A stretch of DNA of 21,427 bases from a virus. Shown piece by piece: positions 14,250-21,427 of this stretch. Each line of letters opens with the position of its first letter. Position 1 is the first letter of the stretch. Made by a program: the position numbers and the translations under genes. Below the pieces are notes generated by a model. It was given only the letters and a program-made list of their open reading frames with translations. It was not told where the DNA came from and did not search any database. The stretch spans positions 1 to 21,427 of the IMG/VR virus record IMGVR_UViG_3300017770_000212, one strand, 5' to 3'.

Positions 14250-14939
14250 ATGGCTACGAATACATTCTTTAATAATTACTCTCAAGTTCAAGAGCAGTCT
14301 TTAATTGATGATTTGGTAATAGAATCTATCAAGCAATATGGTGTTGACGTTATATACATCAGTAGAGCAATTAAAGGCAGAGATGTAATTTTTAACGAAG
14401 ATGATTTTCCAGAATATAACGAAACTTTTGAATTTGAAACTTATGTTAAAAGCATGGAAGGTTTTGAAGGAGAAGGTGATTTCTTATCCAAGTTTGGTTT
14501 ACAAATAAGAGATACATTAACTCTCACAGTTGCGAATAGAACATTTGAAAGACATGTAACTCGAGAGGTTGTTGAACTTACTCGTCCTAGAGAAGGTGAT
14601 TTAATTTACTTCCCTTTAAACGAAAAGATGTTTGAAATTAAATATGTTGAACATGAAAGCATATTTTATCAAATGGGACAAACACAAGTATATGACATGC
14701 AATGTGAATTGATTGAATATGCTAACCAAAGATTTAATACTGGTCGTTCTAACATCGATGATTACTTTGCTGCATATAATACAGACATCGAAGTAGATGC
14801 TAATAATGCAACTTTATCTGTACTTGCTGCAACTGATGATAACGCAAGTAACCTCGACTTTGAAATTGAAGCAGACGGTATAATTGATTTCTCAGAAGTA
14901 GATCCGTTTAGTGAAAACATATCAATAAGTGATACCTAA
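14250..14939 (+). CDS. gp14: gp14-like neck protein
   Basis: The 229-residue product is close to T4 gp14 (256). Recognisable features are the N-terminal TNTFFNNYSQVQEQSLIDDLV, a QYGVDVIYISR segment, FEFETYVKSMEGFEGEGDFLSK, and ERHVTREVVELTRPREGDLIYFPL. These are typical of gp14 head-tail connectors. It works with gp13 on the assembled portal vertex after DNA packaging and offers the docking surface for the tail. The C-terminal ~40 residues are acidic (DFEIEADGIIDFSEVDPFSE). The stop TAA shares one base with the ATG of the next gene, which supports coupled translation with gp15. Assignment rests on motif recall and gene order together. Confidence 0.88.
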   Translation: MATNTFFNNYSQVQEQSLIDDLVIESIKQYGVDVIYISRAIKGRDVIFNEDDFPEYNETFEFETYVKSMEGFEGEGDFLSKFGLQIRDTLTLTVANRTFERHVTREVVELTRPREGDLIYFPLNEKMFEIKYVEHESIFYQMGQTQVYDMQCELIEYANQRFNTGRSNIDDYFAAYNTDIEVDANNATLSVLAATDDNASNLDFEIEADGIIDFSEVDPFSENISISDT

Positions 14940-15796
14940 TGGCAATAGCAAATTATTTTTATAACTCTACGATTCGTAAATATGTTGCTTTATTTGGTAC
15001 ATATTTTAATCAATTAGAAGTTCGTAGAACAAGCACTGATGGTACTTTAGATCAGAGGCAGATAGTACCTATATCTTACGGACCATATCAAAAGATTTTA
15101 GCAAGGCTTGATCAAGATCCTACTTTACAAGGTGGAGCAACTCAAGATGCGTTTGGTAAACCAACTGCAGGTCAACCTTATGCTATGACATTACCTCGTA
15201 TGGCATTTGAGTTAACAAGTTTTACATATGACGCAGAAAGAAAAGTTTCACCAACAAGAAAATTAAGAAAGAAAGTTGTAGATGTAGATAACGGTGGCAG
15301 ACGATTTGTATATTCAGGAACTCCATATAATATGGGATTCAGTTTATACATCATGGCAAAATACAACGAAGATGCCGTTAAATGTTTAGAACAAATATTA
15401 CCATTCTTTAATCCTGAGTTTACAAGTACTGTAAATTTAATACCAGGTTTAGAAGCAATAGATGTCCCTCTCATATTAAGTGATGTGACATCAGAAGATT
15501 TATACGAAGATGCCTTTACAACAAGAAGAAGTATTTTATATACATTAAACTTTACAATGAAAGGATGGTTCTTCGGTCCTGAGAAGGATAAAGCAGTTAT
15601 TAAATTTGTTGATACAAGATTGGCAGCTGATACGGCTGCGGATACTCGTTTCGAGGAATTCGTAACAGGACAACCAGGTTCTACGGCAAATAATGTAGCA
15701 ACCTCCGATATAACACAAACGATAGATTATAGTTTGATTGAGTTTGACGATAACTGGGCTTACATAGGACAAACATCCGATACTGAACCCAGTTAA
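14939..15796 (+). CDS. gp15: gp15-like tail completion and sheath stabiliser protein
   Basis: The 285-residue product is close in length to T4 gp15 (272). It begins AIANYFYNSTIRKYVALFGTY and contains QIVPISYGPYQKILARLDQD, YAMTLPRMAFEL, DAERKVSPTRKLRKK and an FVYSGTPYNMGFSLYIMAKY segment. These are hallmarks of the gp15/gp3 tail-terminator group. In T4, gp15 forms the hexamer that caps the sheath and tube and binds the neck. It overlaps gp14 by one base. The gene is followed not by gp16 but by an inserted TagD-like gene with its own AAGGA ribosome site. The C-terminal region, from ~residue 235, is Thr/Asp-rich and probably variable. Confidence 0.9.
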   Translation: MAIANYFYNSTIRKYVALFGTYFNQLEVRRTSTDGTLDQRQIVPISYGPYQKILARLDQDPTLQGGATQDAFGKPTAGQPYAMTLPRMAFELTSFTYDAERKVSPTRKLRKKVVDVDNGGRRFVYSGTPYNMGFSLYIMAKYNEDAVKCLEQILPFFNPEFTSTVNLIPGLEAIDVPLILSDVTSEDLYEDAFTTRRSILYTLNFTMKGWFFGPEKDKAVIKFVDTRLAADTAADTRFEEFVTGQPGSTANNVATSDITQTIDYSLIEFDDNWAYIGQTSDTEPS

Positions 15797-15811
15797 GAAG
15801 GAATTATTATT

Positions 15812-16258
15812 ATGAGAATTGGATTTACATGTAGTAGCTTTGACTTGCTCCACTCCGGACATGTTCAAATGTTGAGAGAAGCAAAATCTCAATGCAATTA
15901 TTTAATGGTAGGATTACAAATGAATCCTGCACTTGACCGACCTAAAGAAAAGAATCATCCAATCCAAAGTATTGTTGAAAGATATACTCAATTAAAAGCA
16001 GTGAGTTATGTTGATGAAATCATTCCTTATAACACTGAACAAGACCTTATAGACATTTTGGAATTATATCATATTGATGTTCGTATCTTAGGTGATGAAT
16101 ATAGAGATAAAGAATTTACAGGTAAAGATATTTGCCGAAAAAGAGATATTGAATTGTTCTTTAATAAAAGAGATCATAGGTTCAGTACATCGGGTTTACG
16201 AAAGGCTTGTGCTTGGGTAAACAAGGACGGTGATTGGAAGATGACCGCTGAGGGATAA
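15812..16258 (+). CDS. TagD-like (glycerol-3-phosphate) cytidylyltransferase-family protein
   Basis: The 148-residue product is a single-domain nucleotidyltransferase. Features are FTCSSFDLLHSGH (5-17) with the HxGH motif, IQSIVERYTQLKAVSYVDEI (51-70), IDVRILGDEY (88-97), and RFSTSGLR (123-130), which stands for the ISTTxxR-type second nucleotide motif. This pattern and length suit the glycerol-3-phosphate or ethanolamine-phosphate cytidylyltransferase group (Bacillus TagD is 129 residues). Such enzymes make CDP-activated alcohols for polymer or lipid head groups; the substrate here is not decidable from sequence. It sits between gp15 and gp16, an accessory insertion in the morphogenesis block. 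The C-terminus, CAWVNKDGDWKMTAEG, extends beyond the core fold. The ribosome site is AAGGAA. Confidence 0.82.
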   Translation: MRIGFTCSSFDLLHSGHVQMLREAKSQCNYLMVGLQMNPALDRPKEKNHPIQSIVERYTQLKAVSYVDEIIPYNTEQDLIDILELYHIDVRILGDEYRDKEFTGKDICRKRDIELFFNKRDHRFSTSGLRKACAWVNKDGDWKMTAEG

Positions 16259-16261
16259 ATA
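16254..16261 (+). promoter_or_regulatory. Late promoter motif GATAAATA overlapping a stop codon
   Basis: The octamer overlaps the stop codon of the TagD-like gene. By T4 geometry its start point would be near 16267, the A of the gp16 ATG. That would leave no leader, so it may be a weak or coincidental motif. The GAGGG at 16250-16254 is the only ribosome-site candidate, 12 bases from the ATG. Confidence 0.4.
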
Positions 16262-16266
16262 ATACT

Positions 16267-16809
16267 ATGAAAGATAAAGATGATAAAATTGCCCAAGTAC
16301 TTAATATGAGACCTTTAGATGAAGCGGCTGAAGAGCAGCAAGAAGCAATAGATAGATTAAATCCAGAAAAGATGCCTGATCTACCAACCAATTCTTTTTC
16401 TACTAACGAAGAAGTCGAACTTGTAGAAAGTGTAGATTCTGTTAAGAATTTACCGCAAGAAAGTGTAGTTGCACCACCTGCTGTTATTGAAAAGAATGCC
16501 GCTGAAAATTTAAAAGATATTGAATTGGCAAAGGCAAACATCGAGAATATTATTAATCTTGGTGATGACGCAGTTCGAGAAATGACAGAGATCGCAAAAC
16601 AATCCGAATCTCCTCGAGCGTTTGAAGTTGTATCTACCTTAATGAAAACATTACTTGATGCAAACAAAGATTATGTTGAAATGTCAACAAAGAAAAGATA
16701 CGCAAAAGAAGAAGATGTATCAAATCAAACGCAGGTTACGAATAATAATTTAATTGTGTCTACTTCCGATTTACTTAAAATGATTAAAGGCGACGAAGAT
16801 AAGAAATGA
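16267..16809 (+). CDS. gp16: gp16-like small terminase subunit
   Basis: The 180-residue product is similar in size to T4 gp16 (164). The N-terminal third is acidic and low in complexity (DEAAEEQQEAIDRL). From residue ~75 comes the helical core LKDIELAKANIENIINLGDDAV, then EIAKQSESPRAFEVVSTLMKTLLDANKDYVEMSTKKR, which matches the central coiled-coil region of T4 small terminases. In the T4 system this protein forms rings that recognise DNA ends and stimulate the gp17 ATPase. The stop overlaps the gp17 start in an ATGA arrangement, the classic small/large terminase coupling. ATG 16267 is the first usable start; Met15 at 16309 is an alternative because the ribosome site upstream is poorly spaced. 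Confidence 0.85.
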   Translation: MKDKDDKIAQVLNMRPLDEAAEEQQEAIDRLNPEKMPDLPTNSFSTNEEVELVESVDSVKNLPQESVVAPPAVIEKNAAENLKDIELAKANIENIINLGDDAVREMTEIAKQSESPRAFEVVSTLMKTLLDANKDYVEMSTKKRYAKEEDVSNQTQVTNNNLIVSTSDLLKMIKGDEDKK

Positions 16810-18422
16810 ATAATTTCGATAAAGGGTATCTAGGTAACTCCCATCTTAAAAAGATTGGTGAGCAGATAGAATTTACCCCAGAGATGCTTCAGGAATATAT
16901 GAAGTGTGCTGAAGATCCTGTATACTTCGCCGAAAACTATATTAAAATTGTACATGTTGACCACGGATTAGTTCCAATGGACATGTATGAATACCAAAAA
17001 GAAATCACTCAAAAGATTACAAAGTCAAGAAGAGTTGCTGTCCTTACATCAAGACAGGCAGGAAAGACTACGACTGCAGTAGCAGTTATATTGCACTACA
17101 TCTTGTTTAATGAATTTAAAACCGTAGCTATATTGGCAAACAAGGGAGACGGTGCTCGAGAGGTTTTAGGACGTATTCAGTTAGCTTATGAAGCATTACC
17201 TAAATGGATGCAGCAAGGTATTGAGGAATGGAATAAAGGTAACATTACTTTAGAGAACGGTTGTAAAATTTACGCAGGTACAACTACTTCTTCTGCCATT
17301 CGTGGTAAATCTATTTCTTTTCTATATCTTGATGAGGTTGCGTTTATTGAAGGATTTGATGAATTCTTTGCTTCAGTATATCCAACGATTTCATCTGGTA
17401 AAACTACAAAATTATTAATGACATCTACACCAAACGGATTAAACCATTTTTGGAAAACATGTAAAGGTGCCAAAGAAGGTACAAATGGTTATGAATATGT
17501 TGAGGTTATGTGGAACGATGTCCCAGGTCGAGATGAACAATGGAAAGAGGAAACTCTTGAAGCGTTAGATTTTGATAACGAAAAATTTGAACAAGAATAC
17601 TGTTGTCAGTTCTTAGGTAGCTCAGGTACACTAATAAGCGGTGCCAAACTCAAAGAACTTGCACCTTCTACGCCAATACATGAGGCGGAAAACATAACTC
17701 AATATGAAGCACCACAAACGGACCGCTCATATGTTATGGTAGTTGATGTATCAAGAGGTAAGGGTCTTGATTACTCAGCGTTTAATATACTTGATACGAC
17801 GGAGATGCCTTACAAGCAAGTATGTGTCTTTAAGGATAACACCATAAGTCCAGTAGACTTTGCCTCCGTTATATATAGAATAGGGCTGATGTACAATGAG
17901 AGTGCTGTGTTAATTGAAATTAACGATATTGGTGAACAAGTTGCTGATATACTCTTTATGGATTACGGCTATGAAAATCTTCTCTTTACTGAAAACCACG
18001 GGAGAGCCGGGAAGCAAGTATCAAATTTTGGAGGGAAGAGATCAGATCATGGAATACGAACAACAAAAAGCGTAAAGTCTAAAGGTTGTTCAATATTGAA
18101 ACTATTAATTGAACAGAATCAGTTAATACTACAAGATTATAACACAATACAGGAGTTATCACGTTTTAGTAAAAGAGGAAATTCTTACGAAGCAGAATCA
18201 GGTCATAATGATGATTTGGTAATGACCTTAGTACTGTTTGCATGGTTATCTGACCAACGATTCTTTAGAGAATTAACAGATATCAATACATTGGCAGCAT
18301 TAAAAGAAAAAACAGAACAACAGCTTGATGAAGAATTGTTACCTTTCGGGTTTATTGATACAGGAGATCCACAGCCTGATGAGCATGGATGGATTGAATA
18401 CAGACCTGATAGAGTTTTCTAG
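16806..18422 (+). CDS. gp17: gp17-like large terminase (packaging ATPase-nuclease)
   Basis: The 538-residue product (T4: 610) is the DNA packaging motor. ATPase domain: TSRQAGKTTT (81-90) is Walker A, FLYLDEVAF (172-180) is Walker B with Asp176 and catalytic Glu177, and TSTPN (206-210) is the coupling motif. Nuclease domain: MVVDVSRGKGLDYSAF (311-326) gives Asp314, EINDIGEQVA (371-380) gives Glu371, and HNDDLVMTLVLF (467-478) gives Asp469/Asp470, equivalent to the T4 Asp-Glu-Asp triad at 401, 458 and 542. All key residues are intact. It cuts concatemeric DNA and drives it through the gp20 portal. It starts within the gp16 stop codon (ATGA), so the two are translationally coupled. There is no intron, insertion or intein in the frame. 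Confidence 0.96.
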   Translation: MNNFDKGYLGNSHLKKIGEQIEFTPEMLQEYMKCAEDPVYFAENYIKIVHVDHGLVPMDMYEYQKEITQKITKSRRVAVLTSRQAGKTTTAVAVILHYILFNEFKTVAILANKGDGAREVLGRIQLAYEALPKWMQQGIEEWNKGNITLENGCKIYAGTTTSSAIRGKSISFLYLDEVAFIEGFDEFFASVYPTISSGKTTKLLMTSTPNGLNHFWKTCKGAKEGTNGYEYVEVMWNDVPGRDEQWKEETLEALDFDNEKFEQEYCCQFLGSSGTLISGAKLKELAPSTPIHEAENITQYEAPQTDRSYVMVVDVSRGKGLDYSAFNILDTTEMPYKQVCVFKDNTISPVDFASVIYRIGLMYNESAVLIEINDIGEQVADILFMDYGYENLLFTENHGRAGKQVSNFGGKRSDHGIRTTKSVKSKGCSILKLLIEQNQLILQDYNTIQELSRFSKRGNSYEAESGHNDDLVMTLVLFAWLSDQRFFRELTDINTLAALKEKTEQQLDEELLPFGFIDTGDPQPDEHGWIEYRPDRVF

Positions 18423-18435
18423 ATATAGAAACTTT

Positions 18436-18443
18436 TATAAATA
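18436..18443 (+). promoter_or_regulatory. T4-type late promoter TATAAATA
   Basis: An exact late octamer sits 13 bases after the gp17 stop in an 83-base gap. The predicted start is near 18449, giving a ~57 nt AT-rich leader that ends in an AAAGGAGA ribosome site before the sheath ATG. It suits the very high demand for sheath protein. Confidence 0.78.
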
Positions 18444-18505
18444 AAACTGTGATAACTATAAATTAGTAAAAAAGATTTAATTAGATAATATTAAAGGAGA
18501 ATAAT

Positions 18506-20482
18506 ATGGCTTTTTCCGTAAGTCCTTCCGTAATTGTTCGAGAGGTGGACGCATCAGCATCGGTACCTGCCATCGCAACACCACCTGCAGCTATTGCTGG
18601 CGTGTTTAGATGGGGTCCTGTAGGTGAAGCAGTACTTGTTTCTTCAGAGAACGAATTAGTTAACAGGTTTAGTACACCTAATAAAGATAACTATGAAACA
18701 TTCTTTGTAGCAGCAGATTACCTTTCATACGCTAACGCATTGTATGTAGCTCGTGTTGACAATGGAGCAGTAACTGCTTCGTCAAGATCTACTACTTATG
18801 ACGCAAATGGAGATGTTGTCTCCACTCAAACTGGTGCATTTGATGCATTATATCCTGGAGCTCTAGGTAACAGTCTTGAAGTAGCATATGTTAAAGGTTC
18901 AGATTACAGCTCAGCCGACATAGCAGCAGAAGATATACCTAACACTAGAATAACAGGAACATCCGAGCAACAAGCGTTAGTTCAAACAATTGCTTTTAAC
19001 AATACATCATTTGAGTTTGAAATAATTCCAAACGACGAAATTACTTCAGTATCAAGTGGAGATGTAATTACAATTGGTAACGATTCAGTTGGTTACCAAG
19101 ATATAACTGTTGGGTCTCTAACAAAAACAAATAGAGATGTTAACGGTGACGAAACAGCAAACACAGTATTAATTACTGCTGTTAATCACGCATTTACTTT
19201 AGAAACTCCGTACTTGTTACCAGAAACAAAATTAAACGCGCTTTCTATTACAAGAAAATGGGCGTATTCAAATAACTTTGGCAAAGCTCCTGCTACAAAT
19301 AACTACCATATTGCTGTTATTGACAGTGACGGTGGAATCTCAGGAGAAGCTGGAACAGTATTAGAATTGTACTCTGACGTATCTACTACACCAACAGCAA
19401 AATTAGCAAATGGTAAAACAAACTATTACTTCGATATGATTGAACAAGAATCATCTTGGGTTAAAGTTGGCCATGCTAATACATTCGTTCTTGGTACATC
19501 TCAATATGAAAGATTGGGTGTTAACGTAGGTGATGCAGTTGGTAATACTTCAGTATCAAGTGTAAACGTTGGAACAGATGGTAGATCAGAATCAACAGCA
19601 ACACTCGGTGATTTAGCAAGCGGCTACGATTTATTTAAAAATTCAAATGAAATTGATGTTTCATTCGTATTAGGTGGTAAGTCAGATGATAACGGTAATG
19701 TAGGAACATACTTAATATCAAATATCGCAGATTACAGAAAAGACGCAATCGCGTTTATCTCGCCTCCTAAATCAAAAGTTGTTGACGAAAGCAAATCAGA
19801 AAAGATTCTTTCTAACATCAAAGCTTTCAAAGGTAATTTACCTAGTTCTTCATACTCTGTAGTTGACTCCGGTTACAAATACAGATATGACAGATATAAC
19901 GATGTATATAGATACACTCCACTTAACGGTGATATCGCAGGTTGTGCTTCAAGAGTTGAACCTTTTGAAAGTCCAGCAGGATTCCGTAAAGGTGTAATTA
20001 AGAATGTTGTAAAACTTGCTTTCAATCCTAACAAGGCTCAGAGAGATCAGTTATACGGCGCAGATATAAACCCAGTCATGGCTCAATCAGGAAGAGGAGT
20101 TGTCCTATTCGGTGATAAGACAGGATTAGGCGGAAACAGTGCTTTCGATAGTATCAACGTTAGAAGATTGTTCATCGCAGTTGAAAAGGCAATTGCCAAT
20201 GCTGCTGAATCATTCTTGTTTGAATTGAATGACGAGTTTACTCAAGCTCAGTTCAAAGGAATCGTTGAACCATTCTTAAGAGACATTCAGGGTAAAAGAG
20301 GAATTGTTGATTTTAGAGTTGTTTCTGATACAACAGTAAACACACCGTCAGTAATTGACTCAGGTAAGTTCAGAGCTAATATCTTTATTAAGCCTGCACG
20401 TTCAATCAATGTGATTGAGTTAACCTTTGTTGCTACAAGATCAGGTGTAGAGTTTGAAGAAATTGTTGGGTCACTAACATAA
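18506..20482 (+). CDS. gp18: gp18-like contractile tail sheath protein
   Basis: The 658-residue product is practically the length of T4 gp18 (659). The N-terminus has the sheath signature: FSVSPSVIVREVDASASVPA, then AIAGVFRWGPVGEAVLV and NRFSTPNKDNYETFFVAADYL. The C-terminal core includes YRYTPLNGDIAGCASR, SPAGFRKGVIKNVVKLAFNP, and LFIAVEKAIANAAESFLFEL. The final strand region FIKPARSINVIELTFVAT is used in sheath proteins to link neighbouring subunits. The middle (about 120-360) is the variable, outward-facing part. Many copies form the contractile cylinder around the gp19 tube. The gene has its own late promoter and a strong AAAGGAGA ribosome site, as expected for an abundant structural protein. 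Confidence 0.96.
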   Translation: MAFSVSPSVIVREVDASASVPAIATPPAAIAGVFRWGPVGEAVLVSSENELVNRFSTPNKDNYETFFVAADYLSYANALYVARVDNGAVTASSRSTTYDANGDVVSTQTGAFDALYPGALGNSLEVAYVKGSDYSSADIAAEDIPNTRITGTSEQQALVQTIAFNNTSFEFEIIPNDEITSVSSGDVITIGNDSVGYQDITVGSLTKTNRDVNGDETANTVLITAVNHAFTLETPYLLPETKLNALSITRKWAYSNNFGKAPATNNYHIAVIDSDGGISGEAGTVLELYSDVSTTPTAKLANGKTNYYFDMIEQESSWVKVGHANTFVLGTSQYERLGVNVGDAVGNTSVSSVNVGTDGRSESTATLGDLASGYDLFKNSNEIDVSFVLGGKSDDNGNVGTYLISNIADYRKDAIAFISPPKSKVVDESKSEKILSNIKAFKGNLPSSSYSVVDSGYKYRYDRYNDVYRYTPLNGDIAGCASRVEPFESPAGFRKGVIKNVVKLAFNPNKAQRDQLYGADINPVMAQSGRGVVLFGDKTGLGGNSAFDSINVRRLFIAVEKAIANAAESFLFELNDEFTQAQFKGIVEPFLRDIQGKRGIVDFRVVSDTTVNTPSVIDSGKFRANIFIKPARSINVIELTFVATRSGVEFEEIVGSLT

Positions 20483-20488
20483 TAAATA
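20481..20488 (+). promoter_or_regulatory. Late promoter motif AATAAATA
   Basis: The octamer overlaps the sheath stop codon (TAA at 20480-20482). The predicted start is near 20494, giving a short leader with AAAGGAGAAA before the tube gene. It allows separate expression of gp19. Confidence 0.6.
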
Positions 20489-20510
20489 ATTTTAATAAAG
20501 GAGAAAAAGA

Positions 20511-21044
20511 ATGGCATTTAATATTAATGAGTTCAAATCCCAACTAGTTGGTGGCGGCGCTCGTTCCAATCTTTTCCAAGTACAACTTCTTAATCCTGTA
20601 GATCCTTCTGCCGATTTTAAGATACCGTTTATGGTTAAAGCCTCAACTTTACCCGCAAGTACAATTACTTCAATTGACAGTGTCAATTACTTTGGCCGAC
20701 AGGTTAAATACGCAGGAAGTAGAACATTTGCTGAATGGGGAGTAACGGTTATTAACGACGAGGATTTCTTAGTAAGAAATTCAATGGAAGCTTGGATGAA
20801 TAGTATAGCAACGCATGATACTAATTTAAGAGGATTACCTCAGGATTACAAAACTACTGCGTTGATTACACAATATAGTAAAAATGGTGAAGCATTACGT
20901 ACTTACAAGTTTGAAGGGTTATTCCCAACAAGTATTGCTGCACAAACTATGGATTGGGATACTGACGGAATACAAACTTTTGATGTAACCTTCTCCTACG
21001 ATCTATGGATGGTCGAAGGGAAGACTGGCATCCCAACTACATAA
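20511..21044 (+). CDS. gp19: gp19-like tail tube protein
   Basis: The 177-residue product (T4 gp19: 163) begins AFNINEFKSQLVGGGARSNLFQVQ, a typical T4-family tube start. It continues with FMVKASTLPASTITSIDSVNYFGRQVKYAG, WGVTVINDEDFLVRNSMEAW and a C-terminal QTFDVTFSYDLWMV strand. These are conserved in the tube/Hcp-like fold. Hexameric rings of it stack into the rigid tube inside the sheath through which DNA passes. It follows the sheath gene by 28 bases, with an AAAGGAGAAA ribosome site and its own late-type octamer. There are no insertions or frame problems. The gene order 18-19-20 matches T4 exactly. Confidence 0.95.
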   Translation: MAFNINEFKSQLVGGGARSNLFQVQLLNPVDPSADFKIPFMVKASTLPASTITSIDSVNYFGRQVKYAGSRTFAEWGVTVINDEDFLVRNSMEAWMNSIATHDTNLRGLPQDYKTTALITQYSKNGEALRTYKFEGLFPTSIAAQTMDWDTDGIQTFDVTFSYDLWMVEGKTGIPTT

Positions 21045-21052
21045 TATAATAT

Positions 21053-21056
21053 AGGA
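21053..21056 (+). promoter_or_regulatory. Ribosome site deciding the TTG start of the portal gene
   Basis: AGGA lies 7 bases ahead of TTG 21064. The in-frame codon at 21052-21054 is a stop (TAG), and no in-frame ATG exists before Met49, well inside conserved portal sequence. The ATG at 21056 is in another frame and stops after three codons. TTG is therefore the best start, with ATT 21061 the only other near-start option. Confidence 0.6.
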
Positions 21057-21063
21057 TGATATT

Positions 21064-21427
21064 TTGAAAATTTTTGGCTTTGATATAAAGAGGGCAGAGG
21101 AAGAGACTAATTTACCAGTTTCTTTTGCCGAACCCTCTAATGATGATGGAGCGATTACCGTTGGTAATGCGCTCGGTGGATTTTATAATACGATACTTGA
21201 TATGGAGGGTTCTGCCAAAACGGAATCCGAACTTATTACAAGATATCGTCACATGGCAATGCAGCCTGAAGTTTCTCAAGCAGTTGATGATATTGTAAAC
21301 GAAGCTATTAGTGTTGATACGAATGATAGAGTAGTTGATATTTCTTTAGGTGAAACAGATTTATCTGATAAAGTAAAGAAAACAATTATTAAAGAGTTTG
21401 ATAGTATACTTGCATTATTTGATTTTA
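21064..21427 (+). CDS. gp20: gp20-like portal vertex protein (N-terminal part, 3' end outside window)
   Basis: 121 residues are visible. The sequence SELITRYRHMAMQPEVSQAV, then DDIVNEAISVD and VKKTIIKEFDSIL is the strongly conserved N-terminal region of T4-type gp20, the region often used as a marine myovirus marker. The full-length family protein has 500-600 residues, so roughly four fifths lie beyond the window. The dodecameric portal is the DNA gate of the head and the docking site of gp17 and the gp13/gp14 neck. The start codon is TTG, 19 bases after the tube gene stop. A rare start on an essential gene needed in only twelve copies per particle would fit a low expression level, but that is inference. 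Confidence 0.92.
   Translation, partial: MKIFGFDIKRAEEETNLPVSFAEPSNDDGAITVGNALGGFYNTILDMEGSAKTESELITRYRHMAMQPEVSQAVDDIVNEAISVDTNDRVVDISLGETDLSDKVKKTIIKEFDSILALFDF

Noticed and set aside
1-21427. tRNA genes, CRISPR arrays, insertion sequences or phage attachment sites
   Set aside because: No cloverleaf pattern, regularly spaced direct repeats, transposase or integrase was seen. The repeats present are protein-coding fibre repeats.

Overview
The window is part of the late (virion) gene region of an AT-rich, T4-like contractile-tailed phage, most likely marine. The main evidence is the syntenic block at 13503-21427, which reads as T4 genes 13-14-15-16-17-18-19-20: neck, tail completion, small and large terminase, tail sheath, tail tube and portal. 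Family motifs and lengths agree with T4. All genes are on the + strand and tightly packed, several with 1-4 nt overlaps. NATAAATA late-promoter motifs sit in the gaps. The low GC (by eye well under 40%) and the sugar-metabolism genes fit phages of SAR11-like or picocyanobacterial hosts, but the host cannot be fixed from this window.

Layout. (1) 2-5389: the 3' part of a very large fibre/adhesin gene. It carries 15 copies of an IFYDxNNTGYYxDP-type repeat, a 143-codon internal duplication and a C-terminal S74-type self-cleaving chaperone. (2) 5390-6278: a strong tandem promoter (perfect sigma70 plus T4-late motif) and two small paralogous proteins of unknown function. (3) 6318-9407: a three-gene carbohydrate cassette. 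It encodes a GH130-like beta-propeller protein, a TPR-FkbM methyltransferase, and a nucleotidyltransferase fused to a phosphomannose-isomerase-type cupin. (4) 9457-13465: five genes for putative virion surface proteins. Three share an N-terminal 'IK.aGT.VI' head and then diverge. One of these ends in a Hint (hedgehog/intein-like) autoprocessing domain. (5) 13503-21427: the T4-like morphogenesis core, interrupted between gp15 and gp16 by a second, TagD-like cytidylyltransferase gene.

How the parts may work together. The core builds neck, tail and packaging motor. The fibre and modular surface proteins occupy the place where T4 keeps baseplate, short-fibre and whisker genes, so they are probably host-contact or decoration proteins. 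The sugar cassette, sharing the late transcription signals, could modify virion proteins or host glycans; this is inference. The Hint-domain surface protein and its neighbours are the most unusual element.

No gene-free stretch exceeds 300 bases; the largest gaps are 5390-5479 and 18423-18505, both holding promoters. I saw no tRNA, rRNA, CRISPR array, insertion sequence or convincing intrinsic terminator.
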